NCBI RefSeq assembly: GCF_004000865.1
Contig: NZ_BIMB01000061.1
Coordinates: 1-43,226 of the forward strand
Direction: 5' to 3'
Length of the DNA: 43,226 nt
Source of the DNA: Paenibacillus elgii NBRC 100335
GTDB taxonomy: Bacteria; Bacillota; Bacilli; Paenibacillales; NBRC-103111
Below the pieces are notes generated by a model that was given only the letters and a program-made list of their open reading frames with translations, ran no database searches and had not been told where the DNA came from. Every line of letters starts with the position of its first letter. The first letter of the stretch is position 1. The position numbers were made by a program, and so were the translations under genes. This document shows, one piece after another, positions 15,606-23,913 of this stretch.

Positions 15606-16535
15606 TCACGATTTCCGCAGTTTTTCAGCCAATTCATCGATCTTGCGCAGCCGGTGGTTCACCCCGGATTTGCTGACTTTACCTTTTAGCAGATCGCCGA
15701 CCTCTTTGAGGTTCATATCCGGATGCTTGAGCCGGATCTCCGCCACCTCCCGAAGCTTGTCGGGCAGGTTATCGAGCCCCACTTCCTTCTGCAGCAGCCG
15801 GATGTTATCGATCTGCCGGACGGCAGCGCCGATCGTCTTGTTCAGGTTGGCGGTTTCGCAGTTGACCAAGCGGTTCACGGAATTGCGCATATCCTTCATA
15901 ATCCGGACGTCCTCGAACCGGAGAAGCGCTTGGTGAGCACCGATCAAGCTAAGAAACTCGATGATTCTCTCGCCTTCTTTCATGTAAAGGACGAAGCCCT
16001 TTTTCCGCTCGATGCATCTGGCATTCAGATCGAACTCGTTGGCCAGCCGAACCAGAGCCTGACAGTGCTCCTCGTACATCGAATAAATCTCCAAGTGGTA
16101 CGACGACCCCTCCGGATTGTTCACGGAGCCGCCCGCAAGGAACGCCCCGCGCAAATAAGCTCGCTTGCAGCAGTCGCGTTTAATGATCTCCGGCTCGATG
16201 CCCGGGGTGAACAAAAATCCTTCGGAGACGATATGCAGCTCCGACAGCAGGTCCTGCACTTGATTCGGCACGCGCACGATATACACGTTGTTTTTTTTGA
16301 GCCGCATTTTTTTGCGGACGAGCAGCTCGGTATGCACCTTGAACGATTTTTTAAGCAGCGAATAAATGCGTCTTGCAATCGCGGCGTTTTCCGTCGAGAT
16401 ATCGAGGACGATCTTCTGGCTGGTCAACTGCACAGCCCCGTTCATGCGGATGAGAGCGGACAGCTCGGCTTTCTCACAGCAGCGTTCCGACTCCATCATG
16501 GTCAGTTCTTTTTTCGTCTGGGCGGCGAAGGACAT
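15606..16535 (-). CDS. whiA: DNA-binding protein WhiA
   Basis: 309 aa. WhiA family: an N-terminal LAGLIDADG-homing-endonuclease-like domain (ARGAFLAGGSVNNPE-type block near 130-145) and a C-terminal helix-turn-helix (LREVAEIRLKHPDMNLKEVGDLL..KSGVNHRLRKI). In Bacillus it affects cell division and chromosome segregation; in actinomycetes it is a sporulation regulator. Start ATG 16533-16535 with GAGGTG at the right distance; a GTG three codons upstream lies inside that SD. It follows glmR by 5 nt in one operon. Confidence 0.95.
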   Translation of the reverse strand: MSFAAQTKKELTMMESERCCEKAELSALIRMNGAVQLTSQKIVLDISTENAAIARRIYSLLKKSFKVHTELLVRKKMRLKKNNVYIVRVPNQVQDLLSELHIVSEGFLFTPGIEPEIIKRDCCKRAYLRGAFLAGGSVNNPEGSSYHLEIYSMYEEHCQALVRLANEFDLNARCIERKKGFVLYMKEGERIIEFLSLIGAHQALLRFEDVRIMKDMRNSVNRLVNCETANLNKTIGAAVRQIDNIRLLQKEVGLDNLPDKLREVAEIRLKHPDMNLKEVGDLLKGKVSKSGVNHRLRKIDELAEKLRKS

Positions 16536-16540
16536 GGGAA

Positions 16541-17530
16541 TCACCTCTTCTTGAACATCCAGCTCTCCACCAGTTGATAAATATGTTGACTCAGCTTCTC
16601 GGCGTCATGACGCAGATAGGTCCGGAACAGAACGAGCTGATCGGCAATGACCTTATAGCCCTGCTTCGTCACTTCGTCCAAATCAAGCGGAACGATCTTG
16701 GCCCCCTGCTCGGCATACTTGCTCTGCACCTGCTCCGGGATGTTCCCGTTATTCACGATCACGTAGTCGAACAGCTCGCTGCCGACATGGTCTCGCACCG
16801 CTTTGAGATGGTCGCTGACCTTGTAATCGTCGGTTTCGCCCGGCTGCGTCATCACGTTGCAAATAAAAATTTTGAGCGCATTCGACTCGATGATCGTTTT
16901 CGCGATTTCCGGCACCAGCAGATTAGGCAAAATGCTCGTATACAAGCTTCCCGGACCGACCAGAATCGCGTCCGCCTCTCGCAGCGCCTCCAGCGCCTCC
17001 GGGAGTGCCCGAACGTCCTTCGGCTCGATGGACAGTTCGCGGATAACGCCTCTTGCCTTCGGGATATTGGACTCGCCCTCGACAACCGAGCCGTCCTCCA
17101 TCAACGCCCGCAGTACGATCGAGTGATCGGAAGCCGGAAGAACGCGCCCGCGCACGGCCAGCACCCGGCTTAGCTCGCGCACGCCGGTGACGAAATCGCC
17201 GGTAATGTCGCACATGGCTGCCAACATTAGGTTACCCAAACTGTGACCTGCCAATCCGTTGCCTTTATCAAAACGGTAATCGAGCAACTGACCGAGCAGC
17301 GGCTCTACGTCCGCCAGCGCAGACAAGACGTTGCGGATGTCGCCCGGCGGAATCATTTCCAGCTCCGACCGCAAGATGCCCGAGCTTCCCCCATCATCGG
17401 CTACGGTGACAACCGCCGTAATGTCCACGGGCTTATGCTTTAGCCCCCGGAGCATGACCGACAGCCCGGTCCCCCCGCCAATGACGACGATACGCGGAAT
17501 GTACGTTTCCCTCTCCCGGTCAAACGTCAT
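16541..17530 (-). CDS. glmR: Gluconeogenesis factor GlmR/YvcK
   Basis: CofD/YvcK-type protein of 329 aa; in B. subtilis it binds UDP-GlcNAc and stimulates GlmS, and it is needed for growth on gluconeogenic carbon sources. Nucleotide-sugar-binding signature VVIGGGTGLSVMLRGLK near 15-31, then TVADDGGSSG and PGDIRN, the segment GHSLGNL, VGPGSLYTSILPNLL and NVMTQPGETDDY, all typical. Its ATG overlaps the rapZ stop (ATGA), so translation is coupled. Middle gene of rapZ-glmR-whiA. Confidence 0.95.
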   Translation of the reverse strand: MTFDRERETYIPRIVVIGGGTGLSVMLRGLKHKPVDITAVVTVADDGGSSGILRSELEMIPPGDIRNVLSALADVEPLLGQLLDYRFDKGNGLAGHSLGNLMLAAMCDITGDFVTGVRELSRVLAVRGRVLPASDHSIVLRALMEDGSVVEGESNIPKARGVIRELSIEPKDVRALPEALEALREADAILVGPGSLYTSILPNLLVPEIAKTIIESNALKIFICNVMTQPGETDDYKVSDHLKAVRDHVGSELFDYVIVNNGNIPEQVQSKYAEQGAKIVPLDLDEVTKQGYKVIADQLVLFRTYLRHDAEKLSQHIYQLVESWMFKKR

Positions 17531-18426
17531 TTCTTCACCTCAACCCGGTCGCGTTCGGAATCGCGGTGGCTGACCCGAACGACTTCCGTTTCGCTGTTGC
17601 CCATCATTTTGCCGAGATATTCGGCAATTGCCACCGAACGGTGCTTGCCGCCCGTACAGCCGATGCCGATGACAATCTGGCTCTTGCCTTCTTTCTTGTA
17701 CTGGGGAACGAGAAAGTGGAGCATGTCGAGCAGCTTCGCAAGAAACTCCTGCGTTTCGGTCCACTTCATGACATATTCGTACACATCCGGGTCTTGCCCG
17801 GTGTTGGGGCGCAGATTGTCCACATAATGCGGATTCGGCAAAAAGCGGACGTCAAAAATAAGATCGGCGTCGATCGGGATGCCGTACTTGAAACCGAACG
17901 AGATGACGTTGATCGAAATGCCGCTGTTTTCGAGGTTGGTGAACCGGGATATGATTTTTTCCTTCAGCTGCGCCGGCTTCAGGCTGGATGTATCGATCAC
18001 CTGCGTAGCGTGGCCCTTGAGCTCCTCCAGCAGCTTGCGCTCCTGCTGAATCCCTTCCAGCGGGGCTCCTGTCGGAGCAAGCGGGTGCTTGCGCCGGCTT
18101 TCTTTATACCGCTGCACCAGCGTCGAATCCATCGCGTCGAGGAACAAAATCTCGTGCGTCAGCGTATAGTTCTCGCTCAAGTAGCGCAGCGATTCGGACA
18201 GCGAAGTGAAAAACTCTCTCCCCCGCAGGTCGATGACCAGCGCAACTTTGCCGATCCGGCCTTTAGACTGCTCGATTAGCTCGGCAAATTTGGGAATCAA
18301 CACCGGAGGAAGGTTATCCACGCAAAAAAAGCCCAAGTCTTCCAAGCTCTGCACCGCAATCGTCTTGCCGGCTCCGGACATGCCCGTAATGATGACCAGC
18401 TTTCCGAGAGTTTGCATATCTTCCAT
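17527..18426 (-). CDS. rapZ: RNase adapter / nucleotide-binding protein RapZ (YvcJ)
   Basis: 299 aa with Walker A GMSGAGKT at 15-22, DNLPP at 37-41, and the C-terminal domain with IGIGCTGGKHRSVAIAEYL. In E. coli RapZ binds small RNAs and GlcN6P to control GlmS; in B. subtilis YvcJ is an ATP/GTP-hydrolysing protein with a less clear role. ATG 18424-18426 with AGGAGG 7 nt before. First gene of the rapZ-glmR-whiA cluster. Its leader would run across repeat copy B in antisense orientation. Confidence 0.94.
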   Translation of the reverse strand: MEDMQTLGKLVIITGMSGAGKTIAVQSLEDLGFFCVDNLPPVLIPKFAELIEQSKGRIGKVALVIDLRGREFFTSLSESLRYLSENYTLTHEILFLDAMDSTLVQRYKESRRKHPLAPTGAPLEGIQQERKLLEELKGHATQVIDTSSLKPAQLKEKIISRFTNLENSGISINVISFGFKYGIPIDADLIFDVRFLPNPHYVDNLRPNTGQDPDVYEYVMKWTETQEFLAKLLDMLHFLVPQYKKEGKSQIVIGIGCTGGKHRSVAIAEYLGKMMGNSETEVVRVSHRDSERDRVEVKK

Positions 18427-18474
18427 GGCTGCTCCTCCTGAGGACGCTCGGAGATCCGGTGTATGGCTGCGCGT

Positions 18475-18581
18475 CGGTGAAGGCCCTTCGGGTCCTGTTT
18501 AAATCGCGTTCCTATCAATTACTCACTAAGGCGGGAACGCGATTTAAAAGGGACCACGTAAACTCTACGGGCTCTTCACCG
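18475..18581 (+). repeat. Dispersed structured element, copy B
   Basis: Upstream of rapZ. Outer arms CGGTGAAG-GCCC / GGGC-CTTCACCG with one unpaired base. Middle helix GGTCC / GGACC. Inner 15-bp perfect arms TTTAAATCGCGTTCC / GGAACGCGATTTAAA. Conserved core CACGTAAACTCTACGG. Same orientation as copy A, opposite to rapZ. Confidence 0.82.
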
Positions 18582-18607
18582 CCGCTTTCGCCCACGGGAT
18601 TCCTCGC

Positions 18608-18635
18608 TATATATCTATCTGTTGGCGCTTTGCAA
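18608..18635 (-). promoter_or_regulatory. Possible promoter of rapZ-glmR-whiA
   Basis: Minus strand TTGCAA (plus 18630-18635), 16-nt spacer, TATATA (plus 18608-18613). Moderate match; it is the best candidate in the 319-bp glcK-rapZ interval. The interval otherwise holds repeat copy B and the glcK terminator. Confidence 0.4.
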
Positions 18636-18660
18636 TTTGTTGCGCCGGTTGTTTATACGT

Positions 18661-18687
18661 GAAAATTGAGCCCGGGTTTCTGGGCTC
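18661..18687 (-). terminator. Probable weak terminator of glcK
   Basis: GAGCCC (18668-18673) / GGGCTC (18682-18687) with an 8-nt loop, followed on the minus strand by AATTTTC. Only four T, so termination may be partial. Confidence 0.5.
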
Positions 18688-18745
18688 CAACGGTTTCCAG
18701 ACCGATGCGCAGGCTTGATGAGCCGTGCAGGTCGGTTGCCTGCCG

Positions 18746-19696
18746 CTAGCTGTGCAGGTTGAGGCCCGCTGCGCCGACGACGCCGGCATCGTTGCCGAGA
18801 ACGGCAGGGACGATGTCCACGCCTTCTTTGGCTGTTTCCTGGGCATGCTCGTTATAGTACTTGCGGATGGCATCGAACAGGATGTCGCCTGCCTTGGATA
18901 CGCCGCCGCCTACGATAAAGCGCTGCGGGTTCAGAACGACGGAAATCGCCGCCATCGATTTGCCGAGATACAGCGCGGCGCGATTAATGATCCGCAGCGC
19001 CGTTTCGTCGCCCGTTTTGGCCGCGTCAAACACGTCTTTCGCCATAATGTTCTCGACAAGCGCCAGCGATGTATGCTCGCCCCGCTCCACGGCTTCTTTA
19101 GCCATGCGGATAATACCTGTCGCCGACGATACGGTCTCCAGACAGCCTTTCTTGCCGCAGCCGCATTCGATGGCTTCGAGGTCCGGCACAACAACCATGT
19201 GGCCGAGCTCGCCGGCCATGCCGTTGTAACCCTGATAGATGCGGCCGTGGATAATAACCCCGCCGCCTACACCGGTGCCGAGCGTATAGCAGACGACATT
19301 CGGAATGCCCGCGCCTGCACCGCTCCATGCTTCCCCGAGCGCAGCGACGTTTGCGTCGTTGTCGATTTTAACCGTTTTGCCAAGCTTCTCTTCCAAAATC
19401 TTCTTAACCGGCACGTTGCGCCAGCCCAGGTTGGGCGACAGCTTGATGAAGCCTTCGGGAATATCCATGAACCCGGCGATTCCCGCACCGATGCCGGCGA
19501 CTTGCTCCCATTCATATGGGGATTCGTCAACCAGCTTACGCACATACTGCGCGATATTTTCCAGCACTACCTCTGCGCCATGTTCGGTACCGGTCGGACC
19601 TTCGTACGTTTGCAGCAGCTTGCCCTGCGCATCGCACAATCCGACTTTAATCGCGGTTCCTCCCAAATCGACTCCTACATAAACACGTTCTCCCAT
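18746..19696 (-). CDS. glcK: ROK-family glucokinase
   Basis: ATP-dependent phosphorylation of glucose, 316 aa. ATP loop GVDLGGTAIKVG (8-19), catalytic region IDNDANVAALGE (111-122), TLGTGVGGGVI (138-148), and the ROK zinc site His166 with Cys178, Cys180 and Cys185 (CGCGKKGC). No N-terminal helix-turn-helix, so it is a kinase and not a ROK repressor. It has its own consensus promoter and lies between trxB and rapZ, upstream of the glycolytic cluster in this carbon-metabolism neighbourhood. Confidence 0.93.
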   Translation of the reverse strand: MGERVYVGVDLGGTAIKVGLCDAQGKLLQTYEGPTGTEHGAEVVLENIAQYVRKLVDESPYEWEQVAGIGAGIAGFMDIPEGFIKLSPNLGWRNVPVKKILEEKLGKTVKIDNDANVAALGEAWSGAGAGIPNVVCYTLGTGVGGGVIIHGRIYQGYNGMAGELGHMVVVPDLEAIECGCGKKGCLETVSSATGIIRMAKEAVERGEHTSLALVENIMAKDVFDAAKTGDETALRIINRAALYLGKSMAAISVVLNPQRFIVGGGVSKAGDILFDAIRKYYNEHAQETAKEGVDIVPAVLGNDAGVVGAAGLNLHS

Positions 19697-19747
19697 ACCT
19701 GTCGAATCACCTCGTACCCTATCCGTTATCTATAAGCTCCTGTTCCA

Positions 19748-19776
19748 ACTATAAGCCAACCTCCCTAGAAGGTCAA
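19748..19776 (-). promoter_or_regulatory. SigA promoter of glcK
   Basis: Minus strand: TTGACC (plus 19771-19776), 17-nt spacer, TATAGT (plus 19748-19753), about 45 nt before the glcK start. Confidence 0.72.
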
Positions 19777-19908
19777 GATTAGCCAAGGGGAAGCCGGGGA
19801 CTCCTCCGAGAGTGTGTCGAGAAAGTGTCAATGACCGCTTTCCGACCGCTTAATCACGGAAGAGCGCCCCCGAGAAGCTTATGGCGGAAGGTAATTTTTT
19901 TAAGCATG

Positions 19909-19939
19909 AAAAAGGCGCAGAACGCGGGGTTCCACGCCT
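19909..19939 (-). terminator. Terminator of trxB
   Basis: An 11-bp stem including two G-U pairs (arms plus 19913-19923 and 19929-19939) with a 5-nt loop, followed on the minus strand by a T-run (A19909-19913). It follows the trxB stop at 19951. Confidence 0.78.
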
Positions 19940-19950
19940 AAATGGCGTTG

Positions 19951-20898
19951 TTACAGGGACTTGCTCCAGTCGTGCACCATATGTCCTTCCAGGAACTTCT
20001 CACAGTCAAGCGCCGCCATACAGCCGCTGCCGGCCGCCGTAATCGCCTGGCGGTATTTGCTGTCCTGCACGTCGCCGCAGGCAAAGACGCCTTCTACATT
20101 GGTCAGGGACGTACCCGGCTTGACCAGAATGTACCCGACTTCGTCCGTAACGATTTGCCCGCCGAGGAAGTCCGTGTTCGGCTTATGGCCGATCGCCACA
20201 AAGATCCCGTCGGTTTCAATAATTTCCTCTTCGCCGGTCTCGTTGTTTTTCACCTTCAAGCCGGTCACACCCTTTTCACCGGAAACGACTTCCAGCGGCG
20301 TGCGGTTCAGGCTCCATGTAATTTTCTCGTTTTGGCGCGCGCGGTCCTGCATGATTTTGGAGGCGCGCAGCTCGTCTCTGCGGTGCACCAGCCGTACTTC
20401 CGTCGCAAAACGGGTCAGGAAGTTCGCTTCCTCCATCGCCGAGTCGCCGCCGCCCACGACAATGATCTTCTTGCCACGGAAGAAGAAGCCGTCACACGTT
20501 GCGCAGGTGCTGACGCCGCGGCCGATGCTTTCCTTCTCGTTCGTAATGCCGAGCAGCTTCGCCGAAGCGCCGGTCGAGATGATGAGCGATTCGGCTTCGA
20601 TATCGCCGAGACCTTCCACATTCAGCTTGAACGGGCGCTTGGACAGATCGACCTTGTTCACCCAGCCGGTTTTGAACTCAGCGCCGAAACGCTCCGCTTG
20701 CTTCCGCATGTTGTCCATGAGCTCCGGACCCATGATTCCTTCGGGGAACCCTGGGAAGTTCTCGACTTCGGTAGTCGTCGTCAATTGTCCGCCTGGCTCC
20801 GGTCCTTCGATGACGAGCGGGTTCAGGTTGGCGCGGGCCAAATAAATGGCAGCCGTGAGTCCCGCCGGGCCGGTTCCGATTACGATCGATTTGTACAT
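19951..20898 (-). CDS. trxB: Thioredoxin-disulfide reductase
   Basis: NADPH-dependent FAD enzyme that keeps thioredoxin reduced, 315 aa. FAD site IGTGPAGLTAA (7-17), redox pair Cys132-Ala-Thr-Cys135, NADPH site VVGGGDSAMEEA (147-158) with HRRDELRA, and the C-terminal FAD segment GVFACGDVQDSKYRQAITAAGSG. ATG with an AGGAGG SD. It follows the TPR gene by 35 bp, the same neighbourhood as in B. subtilis (yvcD-trxB). Confidence 0.96.
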   Translation of the reverse strand: MYKSIVIGTGPAGLTAAIYLARANLNPLVIEGPEPGGQLTTTTEVENFPGFPEGIMGPELMDNMRKQAERFGAEFKTGWVNKVDLSKRPFKLNVEGLGDIEAESLIISTGASAKLLGITNEKESIGRGVSTCATCDGFFFRGKKIIVVGGGDSAMEEANFLTRFATEVRLVHRRDELRASKIMQDRARQNEKITWSLNRTPLEVVSGEKGVTGLKVKNNETGEEEIIETDGIFVAIGHKPNTDFLGGQIVTDEVGYILVKPGTSLTNVEGVFACGDVQDSKYRQAITAAGSGCMAALDCEKFLEGHMVHDWSKSL

Positions 20899-20933
20899 AG
20901 AGGTTCCTCCTATCGCATCTTCTGTTCTCTATA

Positions 20934-22682
20934 TTAAGATTGAGACTCCATGCCGGTCAATTTTTTGAAAATGGCGTCCATTTTCTCTTTTAAACCGCAA
21001 GCATCGTCGATCAGCTTCGCATTCTTGCTTACCGTCGCCACCGATACCCCGTAGCGCTCCGCCGCCTCGTGATAACTGATCGGACGCCGGTGCATCTTCG
21101 CCGTCAAATATTCAAGCGCAGCCGCCCAGCCTTCGATCTTGGTTATCTTGGGCACGTTCGGAAACACCCGCGATAAATATTCTACCCAAAGCGTCTGCAA
21201 ATCGTACTGCTGCACCATATCGTAACGCCGGGCCATATGCCGCAGCGCCGTTTCCATGATGGCCTGCCACTTGCTCTCCCACACGGGGAGCCCCGGAGAG
21301 AACGGCGACGGCTCGACCGTCGTCCGCTTACCGTTCAGCACGGCCGTCAACGGCTCCTTCAACCCGATGCTGCGCAGCACGAAGATCGCCACCTGCTTCA
21401 AGTAATCGTCCTCGTCCGGCAGCATAATAAATTCCGTGAGCGCGTCCTTCACTTCGTCGTCCGCAATGAGCCCGAACGCTTGAATCACCTGCAGCTTCGT
21501 ATCCCCGTCTCCGTGACGCAGCGCCCAGAAGAACGACGACCGGACAAGCGGATCACGCTTCATGTGCTCCGGCAGCCCGCCCTCGGCACGCTCCAGCCCG
21601 CGAAATTGCTCCTCGAACGGCAGATGGTAGTGATAGCTGACCGAAGGCTTTTTCGTTTCCTCCCGGTGCCTATCTAGCAAATTCAGATAGAATTTCGGGA
21701 TTTCCGAGCCCGGATCGAACTTCTCCGCCTGTTTCCACTGGCGCTGAGCTTCCTCGAACCGCCTCGTATTATAAGCGGCTACGGCGGTGTAATGGAACAA
21801 GCAAGGGTCGAGACCCGCTTCGCCCGTTTTCAATAGCCGCTTGAACAGACGGAACGCTTTCTCATGCTCGCTTAAGATCCCCATCGTCGTGGCCAGCTTA
21901 AATACGTGGTCCTGATGGAACGGGTACGTTTTGCGCAGCACTTCAAGCAATTCAGCCAAGCTCTCCCGGTCGCCGAAATGCTGGTAAAAGATCGCCAGGT
22001 TGCAGAGCGCATGCAAATTGCCGGGCTCCATCTCCAGCACCTGCCGGATCATGTCAACCGACTTGTCAAAATGCCCCATATAGTAATAGGCCAAGGCCAA
22101 GTTGTTGCGCGCAGCCATAAAATCGGTATGCTTGGTTATGATATTTTCCAAGAGACGAACCGCTTCGGAGAACTTTCCTTCCTCCAGCATCGAGCGTGCC
22201 CGGTCGTGATCGAACAAGCCTTCCCGGCTCTTGATCGTTGACAGCTTCGTGGGGCGATCCAGCTCAAAGCTGAGCAGCTCCATCATTTCCTCGGACTCAT
22301 CCAGAAACTGCCCCGTCGGATCGTTCTCAAGGTAATGAATGATCGCTTTTTCCGCCGATTCGTAATTTTCCATGTTAGCGTAATTGTTCGCCATATAGAA
22401 GTAGCATTCCGTCATCGTCGGATCGATCCGGTCCAGTACGTGCTGCAAAATGCGGTTGGATTCCTCGTAATTTCCCATCTCGGACAGCAGCCCGGCCAAA
22501 TTGCAGTGATTGACCGGATTTTCCGGCTCGTACTCGGCCGCACGACGAAAATATTTCAATGCCTTATCATAATGATAACGGTCCAAGGACTGAACGGCTT
22601 TTTCGAAAAAGAACGTGGCGTCCATTTTCATCGGTATGACATTGGTGCTGGGTTTCGGCAGCACACGTTTTTTCTTCTCCAT
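20934..22682 (-). CDS. TPR-repeat protein with C-terminal helix-turn-helix
   Basis: 582 aa, cytoplasmic by appearance. Tetratricopeptide repeats cover about 24-340 (for example YDKALKYFRRAAEYEPENPVN and AARNNLALAYYYMGHFDKSVD). A middle region around 370-460 has helical repeat character, and residues 535-557 form a likely helix-turn-helix (ISYHEAAERYGVSVATVSKN). It resembles the B. subtilis YvcD-type TPR proteins found beside trxB; function unknown. The combination suggests a protein that binds partners through TPRs and perhaps DNA through the HTH. It has its own extended -10 promoter. Confidence 0.75.
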   Translation of the reverse strand: MEKKKRVLPKPSTNVIPMKMDATFFFEKAVQSLDRYHYDKALKYFRRAAEYEPENPVNHCNLAGLLSEMGNYEESNRILQHVLDRIDPTMTECYFYMANNYANMENYESAEKAIIHYLENDPTGQFLDESEEMMELLSFELDRPTKLSTIKSREGLFDHDRARSMLEEGKFSEAVRLLENIITKHTDFMAARNNLALAYYYMGHFDKSVDMIRQVLEMEPGNLHALCNLAIFYQHFGDRESLAELLEVLRKTYPFHQDHVFKLATTMGILSEHEKAFRLFKRLLKTGEAGLDPCLFHYTAVAAYNTRRFEEAQRQWKQAEKFDPGSEIPKFYLNLLDRHREETKKPSVSYHYHLPFEEQFRGLERAEGGLPEHMKRDPLVRSSFFWALRHGDGDTKLQVIQAFGLIADDEVKDALTEFIMLPDEDDYLKQVAIFVLRSIGLKEPLTAVLNGKRTTVEPSPFSPGLPVWESKWQAIMETALRHMARRYDMVQQYDLQTLWVEYLSRVFPNVPKITKIEGWAAALEYLTAKMHRRPISYHEAAERYGVSVATVSKNAKLIDDACGLKEKMDAIFKKLTGMESQS

Positions 22683-22781
22683 AATTCAGGCACCTCCGTG
22701 ACCCGTCCGGAATTACATGAGAAACCCGCCTGTGCATTTCAGAGCTTCATTTCTACATCGCCGGAGTAATAATGATTCCTA

Positions 22782-22790
22782 AGTATAACA
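22782..22790 (-). promoter_or_regulatory. Extended -10 promoter of the TPR-trxB unit
   Basis: Minus strand TGTTATACT (TGn plus TATACT), about 100 nt before the TPR start. No good -35. A GC-rich imperfect hairpin lies just upstream, after the prs stop. Confidence 0.5.
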
Positions 22791-22845
22791 CAATCCGGCC
22801 CAAAACCGTAAGGTTTCGACAGCCGGAGTCGTGTGGTAATAATTA

Positions 22846-23796
22846 TTATACGCCGCCGTATTTGAACAGCGAGCTGAGCGAGCCGCCGGACATGATGATG
22901 TTGATCGCGTCCGAAAGCAGATTGGCAACGGAGAGCACCCGGAATCTTTCAGGATGGTTGTCCGGAATAGCGATGGAGTCCGTAATGACGACTTCCTTAA
23001 TGTTCGGATGATCCAGTCGCTGCAAGGCCGGGCCGGAGAATACCGGGTGCGTCGCACAGACGAAAGCGTCGTGAGCGCCGCGCTCCTTCAGACCTTCCAC
23101 AACGTTGACGATGGTCGAGCCGGTATCGATCAAATCCTCTATGATGATCGGCGTACGACCTGCTACGTCCCCGATAACATGCGTAATGACCGCTTCGTTG
23201 TGAGCCGGTCTTTTCTTGATCATCATCGCAAACGGCGCATCGAGAATGTTCGCCATCTTCTCGGCTGTCGTCGCGCGTCCCGCGTCCGGGGAAACGATGA
23301 TCGGGTTTTGAATATTAAGCTTTTTAATGTAATCGCTAACCAAGTCCAGCGCTGTCAAATGGTCCACAGGGATGTTGAAGAAGCCTTGAATCGCCGGGGC
23401 ATGCAGATCGATCGTGATGACACGGTCCGCGCCCGCTGTCGTCAGCAGGTCCGCCACCAGCTTGGCCGAGATCGGTTCCCGAGGCGCGGCTTTGCGCTCT
23501 TGGCGGGAATAACCATAGTAAGGAACGACAAGATTGATCGTTCTCGCCGAAGCCCGCTTGGCAGCATCCATCATGACGAGAAGCTCCATGAAATTCTCGT
23601 TGATCGGATGAGAGAACGTTTGCACCAGAAAGACGTCGCAGTTCCGAATGCTTTCTTCGTAGAGACAGTAAATTTCCCCGCTCTTGAATCGGGAAAGCTT
23701 GATTTTGCCGAGCGGCACTTTAAGCTCTTCGCATATGCGCTCCGCCAGTTTCGGGTTGGACGAACCCGAGAAAATCTTCATTTTGTCGCTGTACAT
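22846..23796 (-). CDS. prs: Ribose-phosphate pyrophosphokinase, divergent paralogue type
   Basis: Makes PRPP from ribose 5-phosphate and ATP, the precursor for histidine, purines and pyrimidines. 316 aa, class I size. Preserved: MKIFSGSSNPKLAE, VPYYGYSRQERKAAPREPISAKLVADLL (91-118), DLHA (130-133) with QGFF, flexible-loop Lys/Arg in KKRP (194-197), and a PRPP loop at 220-228 (EDLIDTGST, where DDIIDTAGT is usual). Unusual: SPDAGRATTAEK (169-180) where SPDHGGVTRARK is usual. This suggests a second PRPP synthetase beside the canonical one near glmU. It lies just downstream of hisJ and the his operon, which consumes PRPP. Confidence 0.82.
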   Translation of the reverse strand: MYSDKMKIFSGSSNPKLAERICEELKVPLGKIKLSRFKSGEIYCLYEESIRNCDVFLVQTFSHPINENFMELLVMMDAAKRASARTINLVVPYYGYSRQERKAAPREPISAKLVADLLTTAGADRVITIDLHAPAIQGFFNIPVDHLTALDLVSDYIKKLNIQNPIIVSPDAGRATTAEKMANILDAPFAMMIKKRPAHNEAVITHVIGDVAGRTPIIIEDLIDTGSTIVNVVEGLKERGAHDAFVCATHPVFSGPALQRLDHPNIKEVVITDSIAIPDNHPERFRVLSVANLLSDAINIIMSGGSLSSLFKYGGV

Positions 23797-23907
23797 GGTT
23801 ACCTCCGCTTTTGCTTATGTTACAATGGGTCATTTGACGATGGATGGACCTTTTCTAAAAGGCTCCGGTTGGCCGGTTTACACAATATTTAAAATGCCCA
23901 CGTCCCC

Positions 23908-23913
23908 ATTATA
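23908..23913 (-). promoter_or_regulatory. Possible prs promoter -10 overlapping the hisJ stop codon
   Basis: A perfect TATAAT on the minus strand whose TAA is the hisJ stop codon. A weak TATTGG lies 17 nt upstream. It would give prs some expression apart from his read-through. Confidence 0.4.
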
